A stretch of 64,000 nucleotides of DNA from Rhodobacteraceae bacterium Araon29 (GTDB lineage Bacteria > Pseudomonadota > Alphaproteobacteria > Rhodobacterales > Rhodobacteraceae). Location of the stretch: assembly GCA_039640505.1 (NCBI GenBank), contig CP046865.1, positions 2,533,501 through 2,597,500 on the forward strand, in the 5' to 3' direction. The notes under the pieces are model-generated. The model searched no databases. It saw only the letters and a program-made list of their open reading frames with translations, and had not been told where the DNA came from. This document shows, one piece after another, positions 38,970 through 49,117 of the stretch. Numbering within the stretch: the stretch's first letter is position 1; the number at the start of each line of letters is the position of its first letter. Made by a program: the position numbers and the translations under genes.

Positions 38970-40343
38970 ATGACAAACGCCGCTGCCCTCAATGCCCTTG
39001 AGCAATTGCTGCAAAAGCGGCTTAGTCGTTCTGCGCCAGACCGCGATCTTCATGGCCGCTCGGAAAGCCATTTCCCCCCCATGCCGCCAGATGCAGTTGC
39101 CTATGTTGAAAGCACCGAAGAGGTTCAACAAGTGATGCGTATTTGTGCAAAGCATGATTGCCCAGTGATCGGATGGGGCACCGGCACATCGCTTGAGGGG
39201 CATACATCAGCGCCGCGCGGCGGTGTAACGGTTGATTTTTCTCGCATGAGCCAAGTTTTGCAAATCAACCCCGATGACATGGACGCCTTGGTTCAACCCG
39301 GCCTGACGCGCGAAGCGCTGGACCTTGAGCTGCGCCATAGCGGGCTATTTTTCTCGGTAGATCCTGGCGCCAATGCCTCAATCGGCGGGATGGCGGCGAC
39401 ACGGGCCAGTGGAACAACCACCCTGCGGTATGGCACTATGCGCGACAATGTCATTGGCCTTCAGGTGGTGCTTGCGGATGGCCGGGTGATTAGAACCGGA
39501 ACCCGCGCTCGTAAAACAGCCGCCGGTTATGATTTAACCGCCCTTTTTGTTGGCTCCGAGGGCACCTTGGGGCTGATCACAGAAATTGGCTTGCGGCTGC
39601 ACCCCCGGCCCGAAGCCATCAGCGCCGGCATCGTCGCTTTTGAACGAATGGACCAAGCCGTGCGCGCTGTGGTGGATACGATCCAGCTGAGCCTACCGAT
39701 GGCACGGCTTGAATTTGTTGATGCCGCCACTGCAGCGGCGTTTAATCTTTATGCCAGCGCTGAGATGGCAGAAAAACCGCATCTTTTGTTCGAATTGCAC
39801 GGCTCTGAGCAAAGCGTCGCCGAGCACGCACATAGTTTTGGCGAGATTTGCTCAGCCGTGGGCGGCGAAGCCTTTCAATGGTCTTCACAGACCGAAGAGC
39901 GCACTGCGCTGTGGACCCTGCGCCACAATGCCTATTATGCCATTTTGGCCTCCCGCCCCGGCGCGCGCGCCATCGTGACCGACATCTGCGTGCCTATCTC
40001 TCAACTGGCCGAAGCGGTCGAAGAGACCCGCGCCGATATTGCGGCTAGCCCAATCACAGGCCCGATTTTAGGCCATGTGGGGGATGGTAATTTTCACGCG
40101 ATCCTGCTGATTGATCCAGACAATGCAGCCGAGCACAGCGCCGCTCTGCGCCTGTCTGATCGTATGGTGGACAGGGCCTTGCACCTTGGCGGCACCGCCA
40201 CGGGCGAGCATGGCGTGGGCATGGGAAAGCTTAAGTTTATGGATCAGGAACATGGCCCTGCCTGGGGCCTGATGGGCGATCTCAAACGCCAGCTTGATCC
40301 ACAAAACATTCTCAATCCCGGCAAACTTGTGCAGCAGAACTAG
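38970..40343 (+). CDS. FAD-linked dehydrogenase, D-lactate/glycolate oxidase (GlcD/DLD) type
   Basis: The 457-residue protein is a PCMH/VAO-type flavoenzyme. Its FAD-binding part has the GWGTGTSLEGH loop and the ASIGGMAATRASGTTTLRYG block. A C-terminal substrate-cap domain carries HVGDGNFHA and GTATGEHGVGMGK, whose histidines bind metal or substrate in D-lactate dehydrogenases. It probably oxidises a D-2-hydroxy acid (D-lactate, glycolate or similar) and passes electrons to an acceptor. The exact substrate is not certain; malate synthase G elsewhere in the window would be consistent with glycolate use but is far away. Confidence 0.9.
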   Translation: MTNAAALNALEQLLQKRLSRSAPDRDLHGRSESHFPPMPPDAVAYVESTEEVQQVMRICAKHDCPVIGWGTGTSLEGHTSAPRGGVTVDFSRMSQVLQINPDDMDALVQPGLTREALDLELRHSGLFFSVDPGANASIGGMAATRASGTTTLRYGTMRDNVIGLQVVLADGRVIRTGTRARKTAAGYDLTALFVGSEGTLGLITEIGLRLHPRPEAISAGIVAFERMDQAVRAVVDTIQLSLPMARLEFVDAATAAAFNLYASAEMAEKPHLLFELHGSEQSVAEHAHSFGEICSAVGGEAFQWSSQTEERTALWTLRHNAYYAILASRPGARAIVTDICVPISQLAEAVEETRADIAASPITGPILGHVGDGNFHAILLIDPDNAAEHSAALRLSDRMVDRALHLGGTATGEHGVGMGKLKFMDQEHGPAWGLMGDLKRQLDPQNILNPGKLVQQN

Positions 40344-40346
40344 GCG

Positions 40347-40384
40347 TGTTTTTTCTTTGCTAAAATACTCCCGCCGGAGGCACC
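40347..40384 (-). terminator. Recurring 3'-end motif downstream of recN
   Basis: On the minus strand, after the recN stop, the sequence GCCTCCGGCGGGAGTATTTT is followed by AGCAAAGAAAAAA. The same core (GGGAGTATTTT then GCGAAGAAAAA) recurs after the ABC-F gene at 55909-55933. I recall this motif as frequent at gene ends in Rhodobacterales. A terminator role is inferred from position and the short GCC(T)CCGGCGG hairpin. Confidence 0.35.
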
Positions 40385-40410
40385 TCTCCATGCGGCATGC
40401 TTAGCTCATT

Positions 40411-42063
40411 TTATGGCCCTTTTAACAAAGCTTTTGCCGCCGCCTTCGCCTCTGCGGTGACCTGAGTGCCGGAAATCATCCGGGCGATTTCATCGACCCG
40501 CTCATCTGTGTCAAGCGCGCGCACCACAGAGCGGGTTTGATCTGCGGCTTGTTCTTTGATAACCTGAAAATGTGCTTGACCGCAGGCGGCCACCTGCGGC
40601 GAATGGGTCACAACCAATATCTGCCCCTCAGCCGCCAGACGGGAAAGCCGACGCCCCACGGCATCAGCGGTCGCTCCGCCAACCCCACGGTCAATTTCGT
40701 CAAACATCATGGTGGCCTGAGAGCGGTCATCGCTAAGACACATTTTCAGCGCTAGCATAAAACGGCTTAGCTCACCGCCCGATGCAATCTTGGCCAGCGG
40801 GCCAGACGGCGCGCCAGGATTTGTTGCCACACAGAACGCAACCTGATCGGCCCCTGCGGGTCCCTCGGGGCCGGGGCTTACTTGTGTTTCAAACAGAGCA
40901 CGCTCTAACTTTAGGGGTGGCAATTCGGCGGCCATCGCCGCATCAAGTTTGTTGGCCGCAATCTGCCGTACTTGGCTCAACTCTGTGCTGGCTGTTTGAT
41001 ATCCGCTTTGGGCTGCAGCCAAATCCGCACGCAGTTGATCAAGGGTTTGGCTGCTGTTGTCCAATGCCGCCAACCGGGCGCTGAGCGTGGTGCAAAACGC
41101 GCCCAGTTCCTCAATCGGCACTTGATGTTTGCGCGCCAGTCCACGCATGGCAAACAATCGCTCTTCGGTGATCTCAAGTTCTTCGGGATTGAAATCCAAG
41201 GCCTGCAAGCACGCTTCGATCCCGTTTTGAGCGTCCTGCAATTCGACCATTACCCGTTCAAGGGCCGCAATCGGAGCCTGCAAATGCGGCCCAGCCGTTT
41301 CCAGCGCTCCGTCAAGCCAGCGGGATGCGTCACCTACCAAGCCTTCTGCCCCCTCACGTGCCAGTGCCGTTTGGGCTTTTGCCACATCTTCGCGAATACG
41401 CGCCGACGATTGCATCATTCTGCGCCTTGCATCCAGTTCAGCCTCTTCACCCGGGCGCGGATCAAGCGCCGAAAGCTCGGCCACCGCATGGCGCAAAAAG
41501 TCCTCTTCCGCCTGCAAGGCGTCAAGCTCTGCCTCAGTTTTTGCGACCAATTTTTGCACTGCGCTTAGGCTCGCCCAAGCTTTAGCAGTTTGGTCCAATT
41601 GCAGGCTGTATGCGCCAAAGGCATCCAGTAAAGGCCGATGACCTTTGGCATCCAAAAGACCGCGATCATCATGCTGACCATGCAATTCAACCAAATGCTG
41701 CGAAAGCGACCGCAATACCTCGCCGGACACGCGGCGGTCATTGACCCATGCGGTTTTGCGGCCCTCATTGCTGTTAACCCGGCGTAGGATCAACTCGTCC
41801 GACACCGGCAACCCGGCTTCGTCTAGAATAAGGCGCGCCGGATGATCTTTGGACAGATCAAACCAGGCAACCACCTCGCCCTGATCTGCACCCTTGCGCA
41901 CCAGTTCTGCGCGCCCGCGCCAGCCAAGCACAAATCCCAGACAATCAAGTAAAATGGATTTACCCGCGCCGGTCTCACCGGTCAAAACATTCAAACCGGC
42001 TTCAAACTGAAGCTCGAGATGATCAATGATCAACATATCGCGGATCGTTAAACCCTTGAGCAT
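40411..42063 (-). CDS. recN: DNA repair protein RecN
   Basis: The 550-residue SMC-like ATPase has Walker A GETGAGKS at 29-36. Long coiled-coil arms fill the middle (rich in Ala, Glu, Leu and Gln). C-terminally it has the ABC signature region LASGGELSRFMLALK and Walker B MMFDEIDRGVGG. It acts in double-strand break repair in the cytoplasm. It is the last gene of the minus-strand ftsZ - lpxC - bamD - recN series, 40 bases behind bamD. Confidence 0.97.
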   Translation of the reverse strand: MLKGLTIRDMLIIDHLELQFEAGLNVLTGETGAGKSILLDCLGFVLGWRGRAELVRKGADQGEVVAWFDLSKDHPARLILDEAGLPVSDELILRRVNSNEGRKTAWVNDRRVSGEVLRSLSQHLVELHGQHDDRGLLDAKGHRPLLDAFGAYSLQLDQTAKAWASLSAVQKLVAKTEAELDALQAEEDFLRHAVAELSALDPRPGEEAELDARRRMMQSSARIREDVAKAQTALAREGAEGLVGDASRWLDGALETAGPHLQAPIAALERVMVELQDAQNGIEACLQALDFNPEELEITEERLFAMRGLARKHQVPIEELGAFCTTLSARLAALDNSSQTLDQLRADLAAAQSGYQTASTELSQVRQIAANKLDAAMAAELPPLKLERALFETQVSPGPEGPAGADQVAFCVATNPGAPSGPLAKIASGGELSRFMLALKMCLSDDRSQATMMFDEIDRGVGGATADAVGRRLSRLAAEGQILVVTHSPQVAACGQAHFQVIKEQAADQTRSVVRALDTDERVDEIARMISGTQVTAEAKAAAKALLKGP

Positions 42064-42103
42064 CTTTCCGTTTCGACCTTTTTAAGTACTACTGGTGAAG
42101 ATC

Positions 42104-42949
42104 TCACAGCCATTGTCCCTTAAGCACTTGACGGTAAACTTGGCTCAACCAACCCGAACCGGAAGCGCCGGGTGATAGCCCCGCGTTGCCTAGCAAAGCA
42201 TAGCTGTCTTTGTACCAGCTGCTGTCAGGGTAATTATGCCCCAAAATTGCGGCGGCAGTTTGAGCCTCTTGGGCAAGTCCCAGCGATAGATAGCCTTCGA
42301 CCAGACGATGAAGCGCCTCAGCGGTATGTGCTGTGGTTTGGAATTTCTCAACTACAGTGCGAAAGCGATTAATTGCCGCAGCATAATTTTTGGATTTGAG
42401 ATAATAGCGCCCAATTTCCATTTCTTTGGCCGCCAATTGATCAAACGCAAGATCAAATTTTAACTTTGCAGGTTCGGCATAATCGCTATTGGGATATTGC
42501 TCGAATACCACTCGTAGAGCTTGCAGCGCCGCAATGGTTGCGCCTTGGTCGCGGCCGACATCCGCAATCTGGTCATAATATGTCAAGGCCAGCAAATACG
42601 CCGCATAGGCGGCATCCTTATCCGCAGGGTAAAAATCAATAAAACGCTGCGCAGCGGCGCGGCTTTCTTCATAAACAGGTTCAAGATGCAGGGCATAGGC
42701 CTGCATGATCAACGCCCGCTTGGCCCATTCAGAATAGGGATACAGCCGTTCTATTTCAGAAAAGAATACTGATCCCTCCTTATACCTTTTTCGGCTTAAC
42801 TCATATTCGCCTTTTTGGAAAATCTGTTCTGCGGTTAGGTCTTCTACATCTGAACTCAGATTGAAAGTACTCGAGTCGCTGCACGCCGTCATGGTCAGCA
42901 AACAGACCATTGCCAAAATCCGAACACCACGAAGATTGCCGAAAGACAT
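42104..42949 (-). CDS. bamD: Outer membrane assembly lipoprotein BamD (ComL)
   Basis: The 281-residue lipoprotein has a signal peptide with lipobox LTMTAC. Tandem tetratricopeptide helices follow, including AEQIFQKGEYELSRKRY and the AEALHRLVEGYLSLGL segment. It is a subunit of the BAM complex that inserts beta-barrel proteins in the outer membrane. The start at 42949 is set by AAAGGG eight bases before it. An ATG two codons upstream is too close to that site, and the open frame beyond has no support. It lies between lpxC and recN, the usual alphaproteobacterial order. Confidence 0.95.
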   Translation of the reverse strand: MSFGNLRGVRILAMVCLLTMTACSDSSTFNLSSDVEDLTAEQIFQKGEYELSRKRYKEGSVFFSEIERLYPYSEWAKRALIMQAYALHLEPVYEESRAAAQRFIDFYPADKDAAYAAYLLALTYYDQIADVGRDQGATIAALQALRVVFEQYPNSDYAEPAKLKFDLAFDQLAAKEMEIGRYYLKSKNYAAAINRFRTVVEKFQTTAHTAEALHRLVEGYLSLGLAQEAQTAAAILGHNYPDSSWYKDSYALLGNAGLSPGASGSGWLSQVYRQVLKGQWL

Positions 42950-43059
42950 GCCCATTTCCCTTTGCGTTTGATTTAAACTCTCGAATTGCGCGATCGATGA
43001 TCCCATGTAGCACAGAAATTTTGCCGGCAAAATGCCTGATCCGCAAGAGGCCTAGATAA

Positions 43060-43980
43060 TCACGCCACCTTCACGCATTCTTCTAATGTGGCGCCAACGC
43101 CTGGAAGTATTTCAGCCAGATTATCATCGCACACCACCAATTCAACCGCGCCAGGAGAGGTGAACAGTTTATGCAGCAAGCCATTGGTGATGGCATGCCC
43201 TGCCCGATGTCCGATGTAATGCCCCAAGATCGGTGCGCCCGCCAAAGTCAGATCGCCCAGAGCATCAAGCATCTTGTGGCGCACGGCTTCATCAGAATGG
43301 CGCAAACCGCCCGGCGTTAAAACATCGGAGCCATCGACCACCACCGCGTTTTCCAGCGAACCGCCAAGCGCCAAACCGTTGGCGCGCATAGCGTCAACAT
43401 CACTGTTGCGGCAGAACGTGCGGCTGTTACATAACTCGCGCACGAAAGATCCGTTCGACATATTCAGTGTTTTATCCTGAATACCGATTGCCGCAGCATC
43501 AAAATTGATATGAAAACTCATCATCGGAACATCCGAAGGAACCAATTTGGCCCAGCCCTGATCTGTTCCGAACTTAACCTCCCGCAGCACACGAAGCGCC
43601 GTCAGAGGAGTGTCAAAATACTCAAGCCCCTGCTCTAAAATGCTCAGCACAAATGGGATCGCACTGCCGTCCAAAATCGGAACTTCTGGGCCGTTGATTT
43701 CAATCCGGGCATTGTGTACGCCGCAGCCAGAGAGCGCGGCCAGCACGTGTTCCACTGTGGATACGGAAATTCCGGCCTCATTGGTCAGCTTGGTGCACAA
43801 AGAGGATTGCTCGACCCTGTCCCACCGCGCCGGAATTGCATTATCGCCAATCTGCATATCGGTGCGAATAAACCAAATTCCATGGTTTTCCGGTGCAGGG
43901 CAAATCCGCAACTGGGCAGGTTTGCCCGAATGCAAACCAATTCCGTCAAAGATATGCGGTTGTGATAGTGTAGTTTGCAA
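43060..43980 (-). CDS. lpxC: UDP-3-O-acyl-N-acetylglucosamine deacetylase
   Basis: The 306-residue protein has the LpxC zinc site: His78 in VEHVLAAL, and the HKMLDALGD motif with HxxxD. It catalyses the committed step of lipid A synthesis in the cytoplasm. The N terminus MQTTLSQPHIFDGIGLHSGK matches the family, so the start is the TTG at 43980. No ATG or GTG lies between it and the upstream in-frame stop, and GGGG stands five bases before it. A TTG start may keep translation low; this is inference. ftsZ lies about 200 bases upstream. Confidence 0.96.
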   Translation of the reverse strand: MQTTLSQPHIFDGIGLHSGKPAQLRICPAPENHGIWFIRTDMQIGDNAIPARWDRVEQSSLCTKLTNEAGISVSTVEHVLAALSGCGVHNARIEINGPEVPILDGSAIPFVLSILEQGLEYFDTPLTALRVLREVKFGTDQGWAKLVPSDVPMMSFHINFDAAAIGIQDKTLNMSNGSFVRELCNSRTFCRNSDVDAMRANGLALGGSLENAVVVDGSDVLTPGGLRHSDEAVRHKMLDALGDLTLAGAPILGHYIGHRAGHAITNGLLHKLFTSPGAVELVVCDDNLAEILPGVGATLEECVKVA

Positions 43981-44188
43981 AGCTGCCCCAACAGGTTTTG
44001 TCTATGTTGATCGGGTGATCAACTGACACGTTAGTAAGGTTTTCCCGACTAAATCTCAACTCAAACTTTGTAACGCTTTGAAACATCCGCCACCCCAGAA
44101 GGCGAAAACCCGCCGAGACACTGCCAACTTTGGCAGCACTGCACAGGAGATTTCGAATCTTGGATCAAAATAGCGCGTCAAACAGAGA

Positions 44189-45763
44189 TCAATTGGCCTG
44201 ACGGCGTAAAAACGCCGGCACTTCAATTCGATCTTGATCCGGGGACGAAGGATCACCTTGTGGATCGCTTGCCTCTTGGGCTTTATCGCTTTGCACTTGC
44301 GGCTGTCGGCGTGTGGAAGCTGTATCGCGGTTTGTTTCTGCTCCGGACATGCGGTTGATCAGGGAACCAATACCAAACCTTGGCCGCTCGGATTCCGCGG
44401 GCTCTTCTTCGATTGGCTGAGAGGCTTGAGAAGAAGGCGTGTGTTGCACTGCGCTGCGCAGCCGCGCCAAAGCCTCTTGTGAGGGTGTTGCAGGTGTCTC
44501 TTCGCTCACTGGATCGTTTCGGCGAGCGGCCTCATCCAAGCTCTGTTGCTCTTGCGCAGTTTGATAGGCTGGTGGCGGCAGATCATCGTCACTGCTTGCC
44601 CCAAAACGCTGGGATGACCAATCATCGCTGCTATCCTGCTGCTCGGATGGTTCGGGCTGCGGATGAAACAAATCTGGCTCTACAGCTGCCTCTGGCCGCT
44701 CCGCTTCAGGGGCGGTATTTTCAATGGTTTCAACGGGGGTTTGGCTTAAAGGTTCGGACAAACGCCGCCGCGGCAAAGGCATTTCGGTTTCCGACTGAGA
44801 CACGTCAATACCGGTGGCAACCACCGAAACGCGCATCACACCCTGCATATCGGGATCCAGTGTCGAGCCAACAATAATATTGGCATCCGCATCCACCTCT
44901 TCGCGCACCCTATTGGCCGCTTCATCCAACTCAAACAGGGTCAGATCCTGACCGCCAGTGATATTAATCAGCACACCGCGCGCACCGCGAAGACTGATTT
45001 CATCCAGCAATGGGTTGGCAATGGCTTTTTCGGCCGCTTGGATTGCGCGCTCTTCGCCTTCGGCTTCGCCGGTGCCCATCATGGCTTTGCCCATTTCATC
45101 CATCACCGCGCGAACATCGGCAAAGTCCAGATTGATCAATCCCGGGCGAACCATCAAATCGGTGACCCCTTTGACGCCCTGATACAGCACATCATCAGCC
45201 ATGCTGAAGGCATCGGTAAAGGTGGTTTTTTCATTCGCAAGCCGGAACAGGTTCTGGTTTGGAATGATGATCAGTGTATCAACCATCTTTTGCAGCGCTT
45301 CGACACCATCTTCGGCCTGCCGCATTCGCTTGGCGCCTTCAAATTGAAACGGTTTAGTGACAACGCCAACGGTCAAAACACCAAGCTCGCGCGCGGCCTG
45401 AGCAATAATTGGCGCAGCCCCGGTTCCGGTGCCGCCGCCCATTCCGGCGGTGATAAAACACATATGCGATCCGGCAAGATGATCCACGATTTGCTCGATG
45501 CTTTCTTCTGCCGCTGCGGCGCCAACCTTTGGGCGCGCTCCGGCGCCAAGGCCTTCGGTGACTTTGGCGCCAAGCTGCACGCGAACCTTTGACTGGCTCT
45601 GCTGCAAGGCTTGCGCATCGGTGTTTGCGACTACAAAGTCTACACCGTCTAATTCCTTTTGGATCATGTTATCAACGGCATTGCCGCCAGCCCCACCCAC
45701 ACCAAAAACGGTTATGCGTGGCTTTAAATCATCATGCTCGGGCACTGAAAGGTTTAATGTCAT
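44189..45763 (-). CDS. ftsZ: Cell division protein FtsZ
   Basis: The 524-residue tubulin-like GTPase has [10 protein letters not shown] at 21-30 and the tubulin signature [10 protein letters not shown] near residue 110. The GTPase core ends near residue 320. A long linker rich in Gln, Glu, Ser and Pro follows, and the C-terminal peptide [13 protein letters not shown] that binds FtsA and other partners. It polymerises at midcell to form the Z ring. The ATG at 45763 is chosen over the longer frame because a GGACAG-type site precedes it and the family begins there. The ~190-residue linker is on the long side, as in other alphaproteobacteria. Confidence 0.98.
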   Translation of the reverse strand: MTLNLSVPEHDDLKPRITVFGVGGAGGNAVDNMIQKELDGVDFVVANTDAQALQQSQSKVRVQLGAKVTEGLGAGARPKVGAAAAEESIEQIVDHLAGSHMCFITAGMGGGTGTGAAPIIAQAARELGVLTVGVVTKPFQFEGAKRMRQAEDGVEALQKMVDTLIIIPNQNLFRLANEKTTFTDAFSMADDVLYQGVKGVTDLMVRPGLINLDFADVRAVMDEMGKAMMGTGEAEGEERAIQAAEKAIANPLLDEISLRGARGVLINITGGQDLTLFELDEAANRVREEVDADANIIVGSTLDPDMQGVMRVSVVATGIDVSQSETEMPLPRRRLSEPLSQTPVETIENTAPEAERPEAAVEPDLFHPQPEPSEQQDSSDDWSSQRFGASSDDDLPPPAYQTAQEQQSLDEAARRNDPVSEETPATPSQEALARLRSAVQHTPSSQASQPIEEEPAESERPRFGIGSLINRMSGAETNRDTASTRRQPQVQSDKAQEASDPQGDPSSPDQDRIEVPAFLRRQAN

Positions 45764-45939
45764 AGATCTGTCCGCCTGTAACTCGCCCCATGCCGTTGAG
45801 GCCTTTATTTGGGATTTTATTAAATTGATAGTAGCCGCACAAAGGCGATCCGTCACGCAAAAAACACATTTTTGGCGCTAAATATAGGCCAAAAACCGCC
45901 AATTATCCATCATATCTGCATTCTAGCTACATTTTGTGG

Positions 45940-47274
45940 CTACCAATTTTCTTTAAACCAACGCACAGCACGTTTTAGCGTGCGAGTCGGATATCGCTGG
46001 GTTGGCATTTCGAAATCCCACCATTCATCTTGTGGATGGGCCGCAAAGAGGCTGAGCCCAACCAAGCCGGCACAGCTTGGCCCTGAGTTAGCTTGGGGAA
46101 GTCGGTGAATGCGCAGCGGCCGGCCGAGCCGGACCTGTTGACCTAAAATGCGGCTTGCCAAAACGTCCAAACCGGGTATTTGACTGCTGCCGCCGGTTAG
46201 CACAATCTGCTGACTGGGCAGATGATCAAAGCCGCTCACATCCAGGCGCGCCCGCACGTCTTCAAGAATTTCCTCAACGCGCGGCCGCATGATGCCGATC
46301 AATTCGCTGCGGCTGACCACCCGGCGGTCGCGTTCCCAATCGCCTGTATCACTGCGCGCTTCGATCATTTCACGGTCGTCCATGCCGGTGGCAATCAAGC
46401 CACCGCTGCGGGTTTTGATCCGCTCGGCTACAGCCATCGGTACCTGCAGCCCCATAGAAATATCGCGGGTGATATGTTCGCCGCCTAGGCGAACTGTATC
46501 GGCATAGATCATGTGCTTTTTCAAAAAGATCGACACACCAGCAGAGCCACCACCAATATCAATGCAGGCCGCCCCAAGTTCCAATTCGTCTTCCACCAGA
46601 GCGGAAATACCAGCAGCATAGGCCGATGAGGCCACACCAGCCAGCTCAAGATCACAGCGTTTCACGCAATAGGCCAAATCGCGAATGGCCTTTTCTTCGA
46701 CCGTCAGCATGTGAATATCTGTGCCCAGCACCTGACCAATCTGACCTCTTGGGTCCGACAGCCCAGAGCGGTGATCCAGAGCAAAATTCACCGGCTGCGC
46801 ATGCAGCACTTCACGGCCTTCGCCAAAATCGGGAATATCACATTCCGCCATCACCTGGGCGATTTCCTGCTCTGAAATAATTTGGTTTTCAACCGTCACC
46901 TGACCCGTAACCCCATAGGACCGAGGCGCCCCACCGGAAAAACATGCAATGACGTGATCAACCCGGACATTGGCAAGTTTCTGCGCCGATTGCAGGGCCG
47001 TGCGGATCGCCCGTTCTGCCTGTGGCATGGACACGATCTCACCAAACTCGATGCCGCGCGAGCGTGTGGTGGCAGAGCCGATCACGCGAAATCCCGACTG
47101 GCCAGCCAGAGCGCCCACGCCTTCGCCTTCTTCGCCCCGCTCAAGCCCGTCAAAGCGTAATATAAGACAGCCGATTTTGGTACTGCCTACATCTAAAATC
47201 GCAATCACCCCACGTTGCAGCGCCGCTTTGCGCATCGCCCGCATGGTGCGCTGAGATTCATAGAGCCCGTTCAT
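45940..47274 (-). CDS. ftsA: Cell division protein FtsA
   Basis: The 444-residue actin-like ATPase has AILDVGSTKIGC as phosphate-1 loop, an ACIDIGGGSAGVSIF phosphate-2 loop and the LTGGSSQIPG adenosine motif. It tethers FtsZ to the membrane; its C-terminal end RWFKENW is a short amphipathic helix as expected. Its ATG follows the ftsQ stop with no gap, so the two are translationally linked. ftsZ lies about 180 bases downstream. Confidence 0.97.
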   Translation of the reverse strand: MNGLYESQRTMRAMRKAALQRGVIAILDVGSTKIGCLILRFDGLERGEEGEGVGALAGQSGFRVIGSATTRSRGIEFGEIVSMPQAERAIRTALQSAQKLANVRVDHVIACFSGGAPRSYGVTGQVTVENQIISEQEIAQVMAECDIPDFGEGREVLHAQPVNFALDHRSGLSDPRGQIGQVLGTDIHMLTVEEKAIRDLAYCVKRCDLELAGVASSAYAAGISALVEDELELGAACIDIGGGSAGVSIFLKKHMIYADTVRLGGEHITRDISMGLQVPMAVAERIKTRSGGLIATGMDDREMIEARSDTGDWERDRRVVSRSELIGIMRPRVEEILEDVRARLDVSGFDHLPSQQIVLTGGSSQIPGLDVLASRILGQQVRLGRPLRIHRLPQANSGPSCAGLVGLSLFAAHPQDEWWDFEMPTQRYPTRTLKRAVRWFKENW

Positions 47275-48159
47275 CTACTGGTCTCCCAATTTTAAAAAGG
47301 TAATATTTCGAAAATCCATCATGGCACGGTCCACAAGCCGCAGGGTCGGCCGATCTACCAGCCGGAAATCCACCACAGTGAGATCGCGCGACAAAAGGTT
47401 TTCAGCCTGATCAAGCGCAATAATACGCTCTAAGGTTTCAACCGGTTGCCGCTCGGGCAGCATCAGACGTTGGTTGTTGTCCAAAACCACATCCCAACGG
47501 CGTGCGCCCATATAAACCAGCCCACGGATACGTTTGGCCAGTGGTTGACCGGCCTCCATCAGCTCTAAGGCCTGTTGAACCCGCGTATCCGCATCTATTC
47601 CAGCAATCAAAGGCAGGTTTTTGTAATCCTGACGCGACGAGGCAGTGCGCACATAGGCACCGGTTTCATCCAGCAGCTCAAGCCCGCCGCGATGCCGCCA
47701 TATAGCCGCAGGCACACGCTCTGTCACCTCAATTTGCAAAATTCCCGCACCCATAGACAATTGCAAAACCGCGTCTTTGACTGGATCAAGACCAATAATG
47801 ATTTCTCGCATCTGCGGTAGGTCAAGATCAAAATAGCTGATCGGAAAATCAACTGGCAGCACTTCTCGGATATCTTGATCGACAAGATCACTGGCCCCTT
47901 CGATCGCCATTAGAGTGACCATTACTTCAGGGTGCTGGGTGATCAAAAGGCGGGCTTCGCTGTAAAGCATCCGCATCTTATCACGGTTATCTTGCTCGGA
48001 AAAATAAAGCCCGATACCGGCAGCAAGCCCAAAGGCAGGGATGCCGAAAAAGACCAAACGCCGCAGAAACGGCGTCAGCATCAAGCGCAGCAGCCGATAG
48101 GACCACCGTGATGGTGCAGGATCATGTCCACTACCGCGATATTCGTTCATCGCTGACAT
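47275..48159 (-). CDS. ftsQ: Cell division protein FtsQ
   Basis: The 294-residue protein has a cytoplasmic N terminus and a single membrane helix near residues 35-55 ([18 protein letters not shown]). A periplasmic POTRA/FtsQ part contains [13 protein letters not shown] and [13 protein letters not shown]. It links the early divisome with the FtsLB/FtsWI module. GGAGG seven bases before the ATG at 48159 sets the start. This start lies within the last codons of ddl (13-base overlap). Confidence 0.94.
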   Translation of the reverse strand: MSAMNEYRGSGHDPAPSRWSYRLLRLMLTPFLRRLVFFGIPAFGLAAGIGLYFSEQDNRDKMRMLYSEARLLITQHPEVMVTLMAIEGASDLVDQDIREVLPVDFPISYFDLDLPQMREIIIGLDPVKDAVLQLSMGAGILQIEVTERVPAAIWRHRGGLELLDETGAYVRTASSRQDYKNLPLIAGIDADTRVQQALELMEAGQPLAKRIRGLVYMGARRWDVVLDNNQRLMLPERQPVETLERIIALDQAENLLSRDLTVVDFRLVDRPTLRLVDRAMMDFRNITFLKLGDQ

Positions 48160-49061
48160 GAGGCGTCCTCCACGATCCAGCGGCAAAAAGTGCCAAAGCT
48201 GATGCCTTGCACCTGCGCCTGTTCGGGGCTGAGCGAGGTTGGGGTCATCCCCGGCTGGGTATTGGTTTCGAGCAGGAACAGCCCATCAAGCCCCTGATTG
48301 TCATCCCAGCGAAAATCGGTGCGGCTCACACCGCGGCAGCCCAGCACATCATGCGCCCTGAGGGCGTAGTCGAGACAGGCTTCGGTGATCTCGTCCGGCA
48401 GCGCGGCAGGCACTTCATGGCGCGATCCGCCAGCGCTGTATTTCGCATCATAATCATACCAGCCATTGGTGATGATCTCGGTTACGCCAAGCGCCCGATC
48501 CCCCATCACAGTGGTGGTCAGCTCGCGCCCTTTGACATATTGCTCGACCATCACGTCAGGCGGCAAATCATCGCCAAGCTGCGGCGGGCCATTTGCCGCT
48601 TCATGGACAAAATAAATCCCGCAGGACGAGCCTTCATTGTTGGGTTTCACCACATAGGGTGCGGGCATTACATGATCGGCCATCACATCGGATTTCGCTG
48701 CAATCATGCTGTCGACGACCGGCAGGCCAGCCGTGCGATAAGCGGATTTGCTTTTTTGTTTGTCCATTGCAAGAGCCGACGCAAGCACGCCGGAATGGGT
48801 GTAAGCAAGGCCCATCCATTCCAAAATCCCCTGCACGCAGCCGTCTTCGCCCCAGCGCCCGTGCAACGCGTTAAAGACAACATCAGGGGAAAGATCGCTG
48901 AGGCGCTGGGCGACATCTGCTCCAGCGTCTAATTCAATCACTTCAAAACCTTCGCCCCGCAAAGCTGCCGCGCATTCACGCCCGGACGATAGGGATACCT
49001 CACGCTCAAACGAGGGCCCGCCCATCAAAACAACAACCTTGGGGTTTGTCCTGCTCGACAT
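48147..49061 (-). CDS. ddl: D-alanine--D-alanine ligase
   Basis: The ~304-residue ATP-grasp enzyme has [17 protein letters not shown], the [15 protein letters not shown] loop and the C-terminal [12 protein letters not shown] motif that holds the catalytic magnesium ligands. It makes D-Ala-D-Ala for MurF. The ATG at 49061 is used; a GTG two codons upstream is closer to the GAGG site and cannot be excluded. It lies between murB and ftsQ, as is usual in Rhodobacterales. Confidence 0.96.
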   Translation of the reverse strand: MSSRTNPKVVVLMGGPSFEREVSLSSGRECAAALRGEGFEVIELDAGADVAQRLSDLSPDVVFNALHGRWGEDGCVQGILEWMGLAYTHSGVLASALAMDKQKSKSAYRTAGLPVVDSMIAAKSDVMADHVMPAPYVVKPNNEGSSCGIYFVHEAANGPPQLGDDLPPDVMVEQYVKGRELTTTVMGDRALGVTEIITNGWYDYDAKYSAGGSRHEVPAALPDEITEACLDYALRAHDVLGCRGVSRTDFRWDDNQGLDGLFLLETNTQPGMTPTSLSPEQAQVQGISFGTFCRWIVEDASCQR

Positions 49062-49117
49062 TCCCACTTCGCCTCAATTCGGCCAATTTGGCCTTATCAA
49101 TTTTGCGCGCCTGTTTA

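Noticed and set aside
39074-39080. Run of seven C near the start of the FAD-linked dehydrogenase
   Set aside because: The reading frame is intact on both sides and the family motifs continue, so there is no sign of slippage here.
44121-44136. CTGCCAA / TTGGCAG inverted repeat between ftsZ and lpxC
   Set aside because: The hairpin is short and no T run follows on the minus strand, so I do not call a terminator.
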